A DNA stretch of 64,000 nt from Neofusicoccum parvum. Its lineage: Eukaryota; Ascomycota; Dothideomycetes; Botryosphaeriales; Botryosphaeriaceae. A program made the translations under genes and the position numbers. The stretch lies in contig CP087208.1 of the NCBI GenBank assembly GCA_020912385.1, positions 3,286,001 to 3,350,000 on the forward strand. Direction: 5' to 3'. Numbering within the stretch: position 1 is the first letter of the stretch; every line of letters starts with the position of its first letter. The notes beneath the pieces are model-generated. The model saw only the letters and a list, made by a program, of their open reading frames with translations. It searched no databases and was not told the origin of the DNA. Below, one piece after another: positions 1 to 11,566 of the stretch.

Positions 1-637
1 AAACTTAGTATCGACGACTTCTCGCTCCTGCGGGCTTCTGTTCGGACGGCTATCTCTCTGCTCGCTGCTGGCCGAATGCGGAGCGTCTGATCGAGCGACG
101 GGTTTATCAACAGCCTGTCTGCCGTCTTCGACCCATCTCCCGGCCTTCTGCTGCTGGAGAACGGTCTGCTGGTCGTTCGTATTAACCGCCTGGAACCCCA
201 ACACCGCCGCCTTCCAAGAAACCACCAGCCGTCAAACTTTGCTGCACGCCTGTCATCCGGCTAGCGGCATCACGCCGTCCGTCTCCAACTCATTTAGCGC
301 GCGCCAGACCTCCGCCCTGTGGCGCCTGCCACTACCACGCTGCCACCCGCACCCCGAATCCAGACCAAGTCGAAAGGAGGCACCACGCGTGCAGCGTCAC
401 ACGTCGAGACGCCCGAGTCAAGGCCCGGCACGACAAGGACCGCGGGGAGCGCTCTCCCGAAACCTCCGCGCGGATAGACTCCCCGTCGCCCAAACTGCAC
501 GGCCACGCCAGACGCCACCGTTTGAAACGATCCCCCCTCTGATTGACTTTTTTTTTTTTTCTTTTGGCCCCAACCGCTCGGCTTTGAATCTCCTTGAATG
601 TGATCCCGCACCGTCGCCAAGAGGAGACATCAGAAGT
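1..637. other. intergenic / 5' flank of permease
   Basis: No gene could be supported here. The stretch is GC-rich, with several overlapping open frames on both strands that show no recognisable domain. A poly-T run lies near 548-561, shortly before the permease start, and may belong to its promoter. Confidence 0.5.
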
Positions 638-924
638 ATGGTTCAGCACGCCACCCCCAGCGCAGCAGCAGCCGCCGCCAAGCGCTGGGCGTCGGACAAA
701 GCGGCGACGGCGAAGCGGCGGGCGACGTCGCGGGAGGCGTGGGTGCTGGAGAAGCAGACGGCGACGTTCGCGCCGGAGGGGACGTGGACGAACATCGACA
801 ACGACGTCACGCCGATGGAGAGACGGACGTGGGGAGGGTGGAGCATCATCGGGTACTGGGTGAGTTGCCGTTCCCGAGTTCATTGCCTTCCCTGTTGTTC
901 ACATTCGATCTCGACCGTCTACCG

Positions 925-960
<36 letters not shown>

Positions 961-2767
961 TACCCCCAAGCCAAGTGCCACCCTCCCCTAACGCCCCCGC
1001 TACAGATGTCCGATATCCTCTCCTCGCAATCCTGGTCCGGCGCCTCCGCCATCATCTCCATCGGGCTGACGTGGCGCGAAGCGCTCCTCAGCCTCATCCT
1101 CGGCACGGCCATCATCGCCATCCCGCTGTGCCTGAACGGGTCGGTCGGGGCCAAGCTGCACGTGCCGTACGCCGTGGCGGCGCGGTCGTCGTTCGGGTAC
1201 CTGTTCGCGCGGGTGCCGGTGGTGGTCCGCATGGTGACCGCGCTCTTCTGGCACGCGATCCAGACGTACTCGGGCGCGACGGCCATGACGCAGGTGATCC
1301 GCGCCGTGTGGCCGGGCTACCTGCGCCTGCCCAACCGCCTGCCCGCCGCCGCCGGCATCACCTCCCAGGAGATGACCAGCCACCTGCTGTTCTGGCTGGT
1401 GCAGCTGCCCGTGCTGCTGGTCCCGCCGCACCGCCTCAAGCCCTTCTTCGCCTTCAAGGCCGTCTACGTCTCGCTGGCCGCCGTTGCGACCGTCGTCGGC
1501 ATGTGCGTCAAGGCGGGCGGCGGCGGCGATATTTGGAGGCAGGAGAGCAGGTATTCCGGCGCCGAGCGGAGCTGGCTGATTCTGTATTTCATGACCAGCT
1601 TGACCGGGAGCTGGGCTACCATGGCGACCAATGTGGCGGACTACACGCGGTACCTGCGGCGGAGCGAGCACGTGTGGTGGCAGGCCATGCTGATGCCGGG
1701 CATCTCGACGTTCATCGGGGTCATGGGAATCGTGGCCACGTCGGCGAGTAAGGTGGTGTATGGAGGTGAGTTGAAGTGCGGGCACAGTGGGTCGCGAAGG
1801 AAATGGCAGGATGGGGAGAAGAGCTACAACCAACAGCACGGGACAAAACGCAAGGTCCTATGTGGGTGGTTGAGGTGTTCATCCGGATGACAATGATTGA
1901 GTCCACCTCTCTCTGCATCCGGACGAATGCTTCAATTGCCTACGAGCGAGGTGAAGCTGTGTATTTTCTCCGCGACTAGCTGTGCGGTGTCAATGCTGGA
2001 GCAATGCTGACTGCAGTGCAGAGTACATCTGGGACCCGGTCCAGCTGGCGAGCAGGTGGGACGGGCCAGGCGGACGAGCAGCAGCATTCTTCGTCGGCAT
2101 CGCGTGGTGCGTCGCGCAGATCGGCGTCAACGTCTCTGCCAACGTCGTCAGCTGCGCGAACGACATGACCAGCCTCTGTCCCAAATACATCAACATCCGG
2201 CGCGGCGCCGTCATCACCACCCTCATCGGGTGAGTTGGACGCGAACCCCCCAAGCATGGTTGGTGCTGACGTACGAGCAGCGCGTGGGTCATGGTGCCCT
2301 GGAAGATCGTCAAGTCGGCGTCCAGCCTGATCAACTTCATGAGCGCGCTGGCCGTGTTCCTCGCGCCCATCGCTGCCCTCCTCGCGGCCGACTTCTGGGT
2401 CGTCAAGCGCCAAGCCATCGACGTCCCTGCGCTGTATCGCCCGCACGATCGGTACCACTATTGGAAAGGCACCAACTGGCGGGCCATTGTGGCCATGGTC
2501 GTGTCCCTTGGACCCAACATGCCGGGCCTGATCCACAATGTTGACGAGTCCATCGAGATCGGCGGGGCTCAGAAGATCTACAACTTCAATTATCTGTGGG
2601 GTTTCACCAGTGCATTCGTGCTGTATTCGGTCCTTTCGTTTGCCTTCCCCGCGCGGGAAACGTTCATGTCCAAGACAATCAACGATTCGGCTGAAGTCTC
2701 ATCCGATAGCCACAGCGGGGCTGAGAAGGGGGAGGTGCGGGCGACGGTAGAAAAGAGCGTAGTCTAG
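638..2767 (+). CDS. NCS1-family permease (uracil/allantoin type)
   Basis: Plasma-membrane proton symporter of the nucleobase:cation symporter-1 family, which imports uracil, uridine, allantoin or related compounds. Inferred exons are 638-859, 1006-1765, 2022-2229 and 2281-2767, all joining in frame to give 558 residues, the usual size. Family signatures are visible: an N-terminal N-D-V-T-P-M-E-R-R-T-W motif just before the first membrane segment, the S-Y/W-x-G-A-x-A helix after exon 2 opens, a W-A-T-M-A-T-N-V-A-D-Y-T-R segment, and the exon 3-4 joint giving A-W-V-M-V-P-W-K-I. The start at 638 is the first ATG in frame and leaves a normal cytosolic N-terminus. The substrate cannot be read from the sequence. 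Intron 1 carries a long poly-C tract. Confidence 0.9.
927..960. repeat. poly-C homopolymer, 34 nt, inside intron 1 of the permease
   Basis: Thirty-four consecutive C residues lie about 45 nt before the AG acceptor at 1004-1005. Tracts of this kind slip during replication and sequencing, so the true length is uncertain. The position is intronic, so the protein is not affected directly. Confidence 0.95.
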
Positions 2768-3398
2768 ATAGACTTACTGGGTGAGAACAGGTAGACGCCG
2801 CAATCCGTCCGAAAATAGTGAAACCGTGCCTGTTTGTCATGTGTCGTTCCAGCATTGAGCGTTGCTCTGCACGCGGAAGACGTTTGCCGGAACAGTGGCC
2901 TCCCGAGCCTAACGATTCAGGTGACGGGGAAGGGCGCCAGTAGAGTATAGTAGCGGGCCGAGCCAGGTGGGAATGTTTCGAGGCTACGCGTCCCGGGTAG
3001 ATGGCGCAACGTGGATTGTGACAGACGAGCTAGAGATGCGGGTAGCGGAGATATCTTCTCCGAGCGGCTAACAGCCTAAGTCTGTTCCTGAAATACGAGG
3101 TGATCTGGAACCGAGGGGTCGCCCGTGGAAGCTGTTTGATTTGCTTGGCGATCTGGTTCCTGGCACATGCACGTTGCTTTTGCGGAGATGGTGCCGCCGA
3201 GCAGGACGGACTAGTTCATCGGACACCAGCCACAATCGACATGGTGTAGGGAACGGGCAGGCGCTCGCGTGATGCGGGGAAGAATAAGGATTGAATTTCA
3301 GCCACCCGAAATGCGGCCAATATACTGCACACACTGACGTCCGACCCAATCCCGCAGATCCACGGCCCCCCAGCGCAAGATGCACGCAAGCTTCCGGG
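2768..3398. other. intergenic, convergent 3' ends
   Basis: This lies between the permease and the damaged minus-strand gene. A minus-strand open frame from about 3748 down to 3068 overlaps the end of that gene in another frame and has no recognisable domain. Nothing else is seen. Confidence 0.4.
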
Positions 3399-5104
3399 CT
3401 AAGCCAGGGCGGAGGCTTGATTGGTGGCTCGGTAGGCGCCGAGCCAGACCATATGCGAACAATGACCAACATGGCAGTGGGCCCAGAGGACGTGGGCCGG
3501 ATCTTCAGTCGCGAGCAAACATGTGGGCACAGCGAATGCGTCATCGTCAGCGTATGGTGAGACGCTGGACGATTTTGGGGCGGCATCGACCGGTGTCGAC
3601 AGCGTTCGAAGAATGTGCAGGGCGCAGGCGGCAACCACTGCTGATTGGTTCTCAGCATCAGCGATGCTGGCACTTCCACCGGACTTGACCTCAACCATGA
3701 AGAAGGGGAAGCGCAGGGCGCTTGGTGTTGCAGTGCAGGGATCAGCAATCAGAGCTGCGGACTCGTCATTTCCGGCCTGAGCCTGCTGCAAATCTACCAG
3801 GATGTCCTTCACATCTCTTCCCCGCAGACCTGAGTTGGTCCAGAAGCGCCCATCTGCTGCCCAAGAGGCATCGCTATCGCTCAGGCCGATGGAGAGATCG
3901 GGCCTCGGGGTCTTGGGCTGCAAGCGGGCCGGGGCTGGCTCCAGATGGAAGTGCGGTGAAGCAGGCGGCAGCAAGTCGGGGGGGTTGGCAAATGGCGCTG
4001 CAGTAGACTGGTTTTGGGCGGGCGAGTGGGCATGGCCTGGCGTCGGGTAGTCGGGATTGCGCGAGGTATCATTGAGGGTATCATGTGCACCTGAGAGCAC
4101 TAGAGAGCTGCTCCGTTTCTGAGGGATCGATGGGGTCAGACGGTGGGTGTAGGCGCCGGGCTTGAGGGCGGGCTACCAGTCTGTTGCGTGTCAGTCCAAC
4201 CGTGTGCATGGCAGACGAGTTCTTCACGAGCTCCCACTTCCACTCCCGGGACACGTCTAAGAAGTCTGACATAATCCTGTTTGGTGGACAGCACCGGCGG
4301 CCGGGGTGGTGGCGCATGGGGCTGTGGATTACTTGACTGAGCAGCGCAACCCACTCGGCCTCGTTTCCCGTCTGCCGCTCCAGCAACTCGCGTGCACCCG
4401 CATACAGCTCGGCCTGAGGCGTGCTGTCGTCTCATTGTCCTCCTCCGCAGGGCTTCGCGCGGAGAGTCGGCGTCGACACGGATGTCAACGCGGCCGAGGA
4501 CCTGAGCACGGTGGCTCTTGGAGTGGCTAGACGAGCGAAGACGGGCCGTTCGAGCGCTGCGGGCGGGCCGAAGTGCTCGTGGCGTCGGCGGCTTGCAGCG
4601 ACAGCGGGCTCTCGGGCAGGCTCTTGAGCCACTCGGACACGCGCTCGACGGAGACGTCGCGGGATGAATGGGAGTCCTCTGGCAGCGACGGACTGCGGGT
4701 GTCGGGCGGGTGACGGCAGCGCTTGAGCTGGTGGACTTGCGGCTGTTCGGACCTGCGCTTTATCTGCACCAATGGCGCGCGACGAGCGCAGTCTTCGCTA
4801 GGCAGATGGGCGGCGGAACATAGCTGTGCGCAGCGTGACAGGTGGGCGGCGGGCAGCAGTGGTGGTAGTGGTGGTGGTGGTGGTGGCACGACGGCGGCCA
4901 AGTGGAGGCGGCGGTGGCGGTTGCTGGCGTCAAAGGTGAAAGCGACTCGGGCCCCGCGCTGGGCTGAGCGTGGCGCCGGCTGCCCACCCGCCGATCCGCG
5001 CCGGCTCTTCTGTGCTCTGTCTCTGTTTGCTGGTCTCTGGCTCTCACGCCATCCATCCTCCACCCTCCACCCTCTCAGCAACCCCGCCGTGCCCATGCAA
5101 GGCA
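3399..5104 (-). pseudogene. probable damaged gene, PD-(D/E)XK-like / DUF7924-like fungal protein
   Basis: Fragments in order on the minus strand look like one fungal family. An N-terminal part (about 5105-4527) has a basic patch followed by V-S-E-W-L-K-S-L-P-E-S-P. A middle part (about 4430-4200) has an E-A-E-W-V-A-L-L motif. A C-terminal part (4100-3399) has P-R-P-D-L-S-I-G-L, then L-R-F-P-F-F-M-V-E-V-K-S, then a Q-N-Q-like and A-L-x-I-L region, and ends with L-W-A-H and H-M-V. The P-D followed later by V-E-x-K resembles a PD-(D/E)XK nuclease core. The middle frame carries an in-frame TGA at about 4429-4431, and the first and second parts are in different frames. No clean set of introns repaired this. 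It may be a pseudogene or a gene with unrecognised introns. Function is unknown. Confidence 0.4.
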
Positions 5105-5722
5105 CGCGTCCTTCGCGTTGTTGCCGTGCGCTTGGTCCGAAGCTTGGCCAGCTTCTCCCCCCCTGCGGCGGCCACTCAGCGAATGGCCGAATATGCCGAG
5201 CGCGCCGCCGCCTTCATCACCACTGCCACTGCTCGCCGGACAGTCCAATCGACGCTTCAGATCGCCCATGATTCAGCAATGCTCGCAGCAGATCAAGCTT
5301 GGTTTCTGGATGCGGCCCGGCCCGCCAATGTCGCCATCGCATGCATGCGTGCTTTGGCTCGAGAGCGGCGGCGGCGGCAGTCGCAGTGAAGTGCCGGCTG
5401 CCGGCCTCATGCCTCGTGCGGACGCAAGCACCGCAGCCTGATGCTGCAGGCGTAAGCGACCGTGCAGTGTCTCTGCAGTCCAGCAGCCGGCCGCCACCAC
5501 CCCAATCCCCCACCGCGCCCCGCCACAGGTCGAGTTTCGGCCACTTCTCCGTGCCTACGTAGACTCTGCTCTCCTCAGCACCGCGGTTTGGCGTGTCGGC
5601 GAGTGGGGGGCTCCGACCCGCGGTTGCTAGTCCTTAGCCTGGCTGACATGCAGCCCGCACGCCAAATATAAACAGCCCGTGGGCCCTTGAGATGGACGGC
5701 ATCATCTCTCCCAGCTCGCACC
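5105..5722. other. intergenic, promoter side of FAD monooxygenase
   Basis: GC-rich upstream region with CT/GC-rich stretches and a TATA-like element close to the monooxygenase start. No coding region is supported. Confidence 0.5.
5667..5672 (+). promoter_or_regulatory. TATA-box-like element
   Basis: TATAAA lies 51 nt before the ATG at 5723 of the FAD monooxygenase gene, a plausible distance for a fungal core promoter. It is judged only on sequence and distance. Confidence 0.4.
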
Positions 5723-7465
5723 ATGACGCAGACCGAATGCCTCAAGGTGCTCATCGTCGGCGCCGGCATTGGCGGGCTCTCGGCTGCCATCGCCCTCCGC
5801 CAGCAGGGCCACGAGGTCGAGGTATGCAGCCCCAGCATGCGGATGCGGGCCCGAGCCCGGGCTGATCTGACCCCGCCTTGCCCAGATCTTTGAGAAGTCC
5901 CGCCTGGCCAGCGAAGTGGGCGCCGCCGTGCATCTTGCTCCCAACTGCACCGCTCTGCTCAATCGCATGGGCCTGTTTCCCGAGACGTTTGGCGCCACAG
6001 TCAACGAGAGTGTGAGCAGGAAACCTGAACTGCCCTTCTCCGTCACCCACGCTGAATCACTGCAAAGATCAAGTTCCGGGACATCAACGCTGCTCTGGTG
6101 TTCAGGAAGTCGTATGAAGAGGAGAGGCCGCACTGGCAGGCTGTGGGTGAAGCCGCCCGGGTTGAAGTCCCGCGTTGTCGCTGACGGCGCCAGGAATACT
6201 ATCTCGTCCACCGTGTCGACCTTCACAGCAACTTGAAGGGCAAGGCTCTGTCCGAGGACGGCCCCGGCACTCCCGCAAAACTGCACACGGCGTGCGCGGT
6301 GGCCGATGTAGACTGCAACGCCGCCACCATCACCCTGGCTGACGGCACAAAGGTCGCCGGGGATCTTGTCATTGCGGCAGATGGCATCCACTCCAAGGCT
6401 CGCAAATGCGTCACCGGCCGTGATTATCCGCTCTTCACTTCCGGCAAATGCGGCTATCGGTGGCTCATGCCGACCTCTGTTCTGCTCGACGATCCCGAAA
6501 CAAGCCTTTTCGCCGAAGAACCCGGCCAAGTGGTGCAGGTCGCGGGCGAGGACAGGCGCATCGTGTTCTACCCCTGCTCGGACAACAAGATCATGAACTG
6601 CATCGCCTTCGTTCCTACAGACGAAGTCGGCCCTATTCAAAAGGGTATGTTCCCGTTCCTCGCAGGGCCACGGCGGCACTGACTTGACATAGGACTGTCG
6701 GGGTACAACCAATCCGCAAACAAAGGAAAGCTCATCAAGCACTTCGTCGGCTTCTCCCCTTCCCTCATCCGCATGCTGGAAAAGGCTCCCGAAGATGACG
6801 TGATGCTGTGGGATTTGCTGGACATGGACGTTATCCCCAGCTGGATCAACGGCAGAGCTGCCCTGCTCGGGGACGCTGCTCATCCTTTCCTCCCCTGTGA
6901 GCCAATCCAGATCCTTCATCGTCCGTTCGATCACTAACCTTGTGGGTAGACATGGGACAGGGTGCTGCTCAGGCAGTGGAAGACGGATGTGCCCTGGGCG
7001 CTGTTCTTCCTGCTGGAACTACCAGCCAGGATATTCCACAGCGCCTGCGCTTGTACGAGCAGTGCAGGAAGGACAGAGCTGATTGGATTCAGGAGACCAC
7101 CCGCGTCAGAGGACGGGATCCTAATGGGAAGCAGGGGCGTCCGCAAACTCGTAAGTCTGTCAATTCCGGGGGTTTCCGTGCATCTCCTGACCAGACAAAG
7201 CCGAGGAGTTCCACGTTGCCATGAAGTACTGCCTCTCGCACAACGCCTGGGACCACGCCGTGAGTAAAATGGATTCTCGGAACGAGGATCCCATCTCGGC
7301 TTCTCTTTAATGCACCCCGAGATCCTCTATACCCAGTCTTTTTGCTTATTTCAGAATGTCTGCGTTGCTCAACTCGGGTCCCCAACGGAGGCAGAATATT
7401 GCCAAGGCACATCCTCTTGTTTGCTGCCGATGACAGCGTATCCCTTGCTTGTTCCAGACGGATGA
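5723..7465 (+). CDS. FAD-dependent monooxygenase (salicylate hydroxylase-like)
   Basis: Flavoprotein hydroxylase of the aromatic/PHBH-like class, using FAD and NAD(P)H to hydroxylate aromatic or related compounds. The N-terminus has the dinucleotide-binding G-A-G-I-G-G motif at about residues 12-17. The middle has the A-A-D-G-I-H-S motif that contacts both cofactors, and the C-terminal half has G-D-A-A-H-P-F-L-P-Y-M-G-Q-G, the FAD ribityl-binding motif. Inferred exons: 5723-5821, 5886-6011, 6068-6142, 6194-6644, 6693-6896, 6950-7150, 7195-7259 and 7355-7465, giving 343 residues. The third donor (GTGGGT) is weak. If the last intron is retained, the frame stops at 7310 instead. The protein is somewhat short for the family, mainly at the C-terminus. 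A methyltransferase gene follows on the same strand. Confidence 0.85.
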
Positions 7466-8005
7466 AAGTATGTTATCTAAGTTCGGACAGTTTTCCGCTG
7501 AACATTGATCAATTTCCCTTCTTGGCCGCGTCTACCCTCCTACGCATCTGAACATGGTAACACCATCCATTCCGCGGTTTGGTACCCCGCCCCTCTTTCC
7601 TCCACCTCCGGTACTAGTAGATCAGGAAGAGCGACCGTGTACTCACATAGGAAACACGTCGACAATCACACGCGCGTCAAACCATGTCCTCGCACACCAC
7701 TTCGTATTCGGGCTTCGGACACTGGATGGAACTTCTTGCCAACTGCACTTAAGAGGAACTAACAGGGAGACTGCGTTAGTGCTGCCGGGATGCAAGCTTA
7801 TTTCGCGCCACAAATCTTGATTTTCACTTCGAGGATTAAATTCAAGCCAACAAGCCGAGGATATAGGCGCGCTTCGGCATTTGGACATCTTATTTATACA
7901 ATTGTATCTCGTACTTGGAGACATTATTAAAACCCTCAAGAGTCCTCAAACCTTCTCCATCCGTTGCTCCTACCAACGACTCTCCCGCAGTTCGCTCATT
8001 CCACC
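7466..8005. other. intergenic
   Basis: Promoter region of the methyltransferase gene, AT-richer than its neighbours. No gene is supported. Confidence 0.5.
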
Positions 8006-8911
8006 ATGGGACCTCAAGCCGACACCAAGAAATCCGAGTTTTCCTTCTTGGGTTCCTCCTCCGAGGCCAAGCGCCTGCAGAGCCAACACCACCTCGCTGT
8101 CAACGCCTTCGGCGGGCAGATCCTCTGCCCAGCAGACCTCTCCAAGCCTTCCTTCCGCGCCCTCGACTCCTGCGGCGCCGACGGCTTCTGGCTGACCGAG
8201 CTCCGCCGCCAGCTCGCGCACCCGGACAGCGCCACGCTCATCGGCACAGACATCTCGTCCTACCCCACCGACGCCCTGCCCTCCAACGTCTCCCTCATCC
8301 AGCACAACATGATGGACGCGTACCCCGAGGACTGGGCCGGCACCTTCGACCTTGTGCACCAGCGCGCGGGTACTTTGCCGCCCCTCCCCAGCACCATCGA
8401 TCCCCGCTAACACCGCGCAGCCGTCGCGTTCCACCCGACGTGGGAGACGGCGCTGGAGGCCACGCGGCGCCAGGTCGCGCTGCTCAAGCCCGGCGCCTGG
8501 ATCCAGCTCGTCGACAGCGTGCTCCCGACCGGCGCCGTCGACCCGGCCGACCCGCCCAGCGCGCGCTTCCTCAAGACCATGGGCAACGCCATGCCGTCCA
8601 TGCGCCTCAACACCTCCATCGGCACCCGCCTGGACGACCTGCTGCGCGAGGCTGGCGGCCTCGAGGCCGTCCAGACCAGCCGCGCCACCGTGCGGCTGGG
8701 CAGGGGCGCCGGGTCGCCGCTGCTGGAGGAGATGGGGTACGAGGAGTTGGAGAAGATGGGCGCGCTGGTGACCATGGCGGTGGAGAAGCTGGGGTATGGC
8801 GTGTTTACGAAGGAGGAGCTGCAGGGGTTGTTGGGCGAGTTGAGGGAGGAGGCGAGGAGGGAGGGCGTGGAGCTGGAGTGGTATGCTGCGTGGGCGAGGA
8901 AGCCGCTGTAG
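8006..8911 (+). CDS. SAM-dependent methyltransferase (UMTA/LaeA-like)
   Basis: Class I S-adenosylmethionine methyltransferase. Two exons, 8006-8369 and 8421-8911 (51-nt intron), give 284 residues. Exon 1 holds the Rossmann core: a segment ending in L-I-G-T-D-I-S-S at strand beta-2, then S-L-I-Q-H-N-M-M-D and W-A-G-T-F-D-L-V-H-Q-R, the motif before catalysis in fungal UMTA proteins. After the intron, L-K-P-G-A-W-I-Q-L-V-D-S matches the post-I motif of the same family. The glycine-rich motif I is poorly preserved, and a segment containing C-G-A-D-G-F-W stands in its place, so SAM binding should be confirmed. LaeA-like enzymes include regulators and small-molecule methyltransferases. Its position after a flavin monooxygenase fits the second role, by inference. 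Confidence 0.75.
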
Positions 8912-9400
8912 GTGTTTTGGCTGCGGTGTGGAGATGCGTAGGTAGTTGGGAAGCCATCGTCACATTGTGGTTGTTGATTGGTCGATGCGATAGCAGATGG
9001 AATGTGTCTATCGTTACATGGAATAGGGCTGAGAAGTGCAGACAGCTGAATGTAGGGCTCTGGAGTCTGTCGATCCGTGTGAGCCACAGTGTTTTCGCCC
9101 CCACAATCCAATCTCATCGGCTGGCGGCACAGTGCTATTTGTCGCCGTGAAGGTCGATCATTCCGTCATAAGCTCATCCGCCGAGCTGCCATTCGATGCT
9201 TGTCGTTTTCTGCACTACCCGAAGCTGAGGGCGGTGAATGGGCGGATGTGGATGCAGATGCCTGATGCTTAGTGAGATGGCGCTTCCGCCAATCATCCAG
9301 CCCGGGACGTCAGCAGGCCGGCCGAGGGCCTTTACACATAAATCCCATGTCGGAGCGTATGCATTTGCGGTTTGACGTACAGCAGTCACTCACTCCAGAC
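8912..9400. other. intergenic
   Basis: Short region between two same-strand genes. No gene, repeat or RNA is seen. Confidence 0.5.
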
Positions 9401-11015
9401 ATGGAAAACAACACCAGTGCGAGCAGCCGCTCGATGGCAAAGTACTGCGGCAAGAATGTCTGCTCTCCAGTCGACTTCTTGGACGTTGACATTGTCGGAA
9501 GAGGCGTACGAGTGACCTATTCGTCGTCTTGAAACATCATTCACTGATTTCTAGCTCACAGGTCGTCGCATCCTTCATGATTACCGTGTTCATCACCGTG
9601 TTGCTCATCACAGTGGGCTATGTCTTCGATTTTCTCCCCGAAGCTCGTACGAACACTGTTGACGAGATCATTGTCCGATTCCCTCGAAAGGGCCTGTCGA
9701 GCCCTTGGCGGAAGAAGGCTGCATCGGCCCTGGAGCAATTTGTGCTCAGCCTCAGCGACCAGCAGCTCGTCACCGGCACGGCCATTCTCTTGGCTGTCTT
9801 CGCAGGCCCATGCGACGTCTCGGTCATCTCCTTCCGCACCGCAACCTCGATGGCCTGGTTCTCGTCCACAACCCACCTGACCACCTTGAGCATTCTCCAA
9901 GGCTACTTCCAGCACGAAGCTCGTCACTGGGTCCGCAATGTAAGAGTCGTGGTGATGCTCATCTTCATGGTCCTCCTCGTCTCCGCCGAATTCCTCAGCG
10001 AGTCCGGCCGTCTGGTCAACAGCGACAATTGGGGGCAGTCTTTCAGTTGTGTCGTCACCCAACGCGGCTCGAATCTTGCCCCCCTTGTCCCCAGCCGCGC
10101 TTACCGTATCTTCAGCATCGTCATTCTCATGATCTGGCTCTGCGCCGCCTATGTCAATCGCCTCGCCGGCCTCTACTCACCACACTGGAAAGCCCTCCGC
10201 AGCTGGCCATACCGCGCCTGCGCCCACGCCCTCGGCCTCAACCCCAACCCGCCGCCCCAGCAGAAGACAGCCTTCACGTTCAAGGTCATCAACCAGCGCA
10301 TCGCCCACGCGCCCCGGTTGCCTCGCACCCTCCTCGTCGCCCTCTCCCTCATCGGCCCCGTCCAGCACGAGCTGTCCAACTCCTTCTTCTACGAGATCAT
10401 CTGGTCTCTCTTCGGCCTCTCCTTCGGCATCACGCAGACCGTCCGCGTCCTCAGCGCCGCGGTCCGAAACCACCCCAAGACGCAGCCCGGCTTCCGCCGG
10501 ATCACCGGCTTCGGGCAGCTGCTGCCGGTGCTGCTGCTCGCTCTGCCGGTGCTGGCGGCCATGGAGGCTTCGGCCGGTGAGCACGGCCCTCCGTCCCGCA
10601 AACGTGCCGTTCAAGACTCACCGCAGCCGCAGATGTCCGCGTCGTCGATGATGATGACCCCGCCCGCCCGCCTCCCCCGGCACCCGCGCCGCCGGCGAGG
10701 CAGGACGTCGAGCAGCCGGCTCCGTGTGTCGCCGGTCCTCCGTGCAGCGTTGTCGGCTTCGACAGAACCTTCGACGGCGTCGCGGACTTGCCGGGCTTTC
10801 GGACGGTGCTCGCGCTCGAGGCGGCGCTGTGGGTTGGCGCGACGCAGAGTTTTGCGGTGCTGGTTGGCGAACTGGATTGGATGAATTTGTGGTATCTGGT
10901 GCCGGTGTACGGCGTTGCGGGGGTGCTGTATGTGTGCGGGACGTTTTGGTTTGAGGTTTCGGAGTTGTCGGGGGAATGGAAGCGGAAGAAGGGAGAAGGG
11001 AAGGTGGGGGCGTAG
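9401..11015 (+). CDS. unknown fungal multipass membrane protein, 502 aa
   Basis: I do not recognise a named family. Exons 9401-9505, 9562-10576 and 10627-11015 join in frame. The start at 9401 is the first ATG that opens the frame used by exon 2. After a short polar N-terminus there are at least six or seven hydrophobic segments. They include one opening exon 2 (V-V-A-S-F-M-I-T-V-F-I-T-V-L-L), one containing T-G-T-A-I-L-L-A-V-F, one with V-V-V-M-L-I-F-M-V-L-L-V, one with I-V-I-L-M-I-W-L, one near L-P-V-L-L-L-A-L-P-V-L, and two in exon 3. A proline-rich acidic loop begins exon 3, and a basic tail ends the protein. The general shape is that of integral membrane proteins common near fungal metabolite genes. 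No catalytic motif was found. Confidence 0.75.
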
Positions 11016-11037
11016 AGAGAGAGAGAGAGAGAGAGAG
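11014..11037. repeat. (AG)12 microsatellite
   Basis: Twelve AG units run from the stop codon of the membrane-protein gene (TAG at 11013-11015) into its 3' flank. Length variation would leave the protein unchanged. Confidence 0.9.
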
Positions 11038-11566
11038 TGAAGAGCCGGGTTGGTGGCTCGGATACTGCTCAAGTTCAATTTAATACGTCGAGCTACAATA
11101 CGATCACTATGGCACTCTTCTGGGTATGCGGACATGGCAACATTCTCAAGATGATCCTCGACGCACCAAGCGGCTTGATCACTTTGCGGAATTGCTCTAA
11201 GAATGTAAACAACAAAGGGGCGGCAAGCCGTGTAGGGTTTATCTTGAGTGGATGCAAGGTCGAGGGTTGAGAACGAGAAACAACGTGACATAGCACCTGC
11301 GTATGTGAAGGCCGTGTTACCAGCAAGAAGTGAGATTACTACGTTGATTTAGCCACAGAGGTCAAGATACCATCTAACGAGTGTGGCTATGTACATGAGA
11401 AAGTGTATACAAACTGAATGGACCGCTGTCCTGGTCCACTGATTCATCCTTTGTCTACCTGGAGTTGACCTTGCATGTGTTTGAGTGAGCATCCGCGGTC
11501 CTGCTACTGCAACTTCTTCTGCAATCCGTACTCCGTGCAGACTGTGCCGTAACACCATGCTTGCAA
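11016..11566. other. intergenic, convergent 3' ends
   Basis: Between the membrane-protein gene and the oppositely oriented FAD oxidase. Apart from the AG repeat nothing is seen. Confidence 0.5.
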
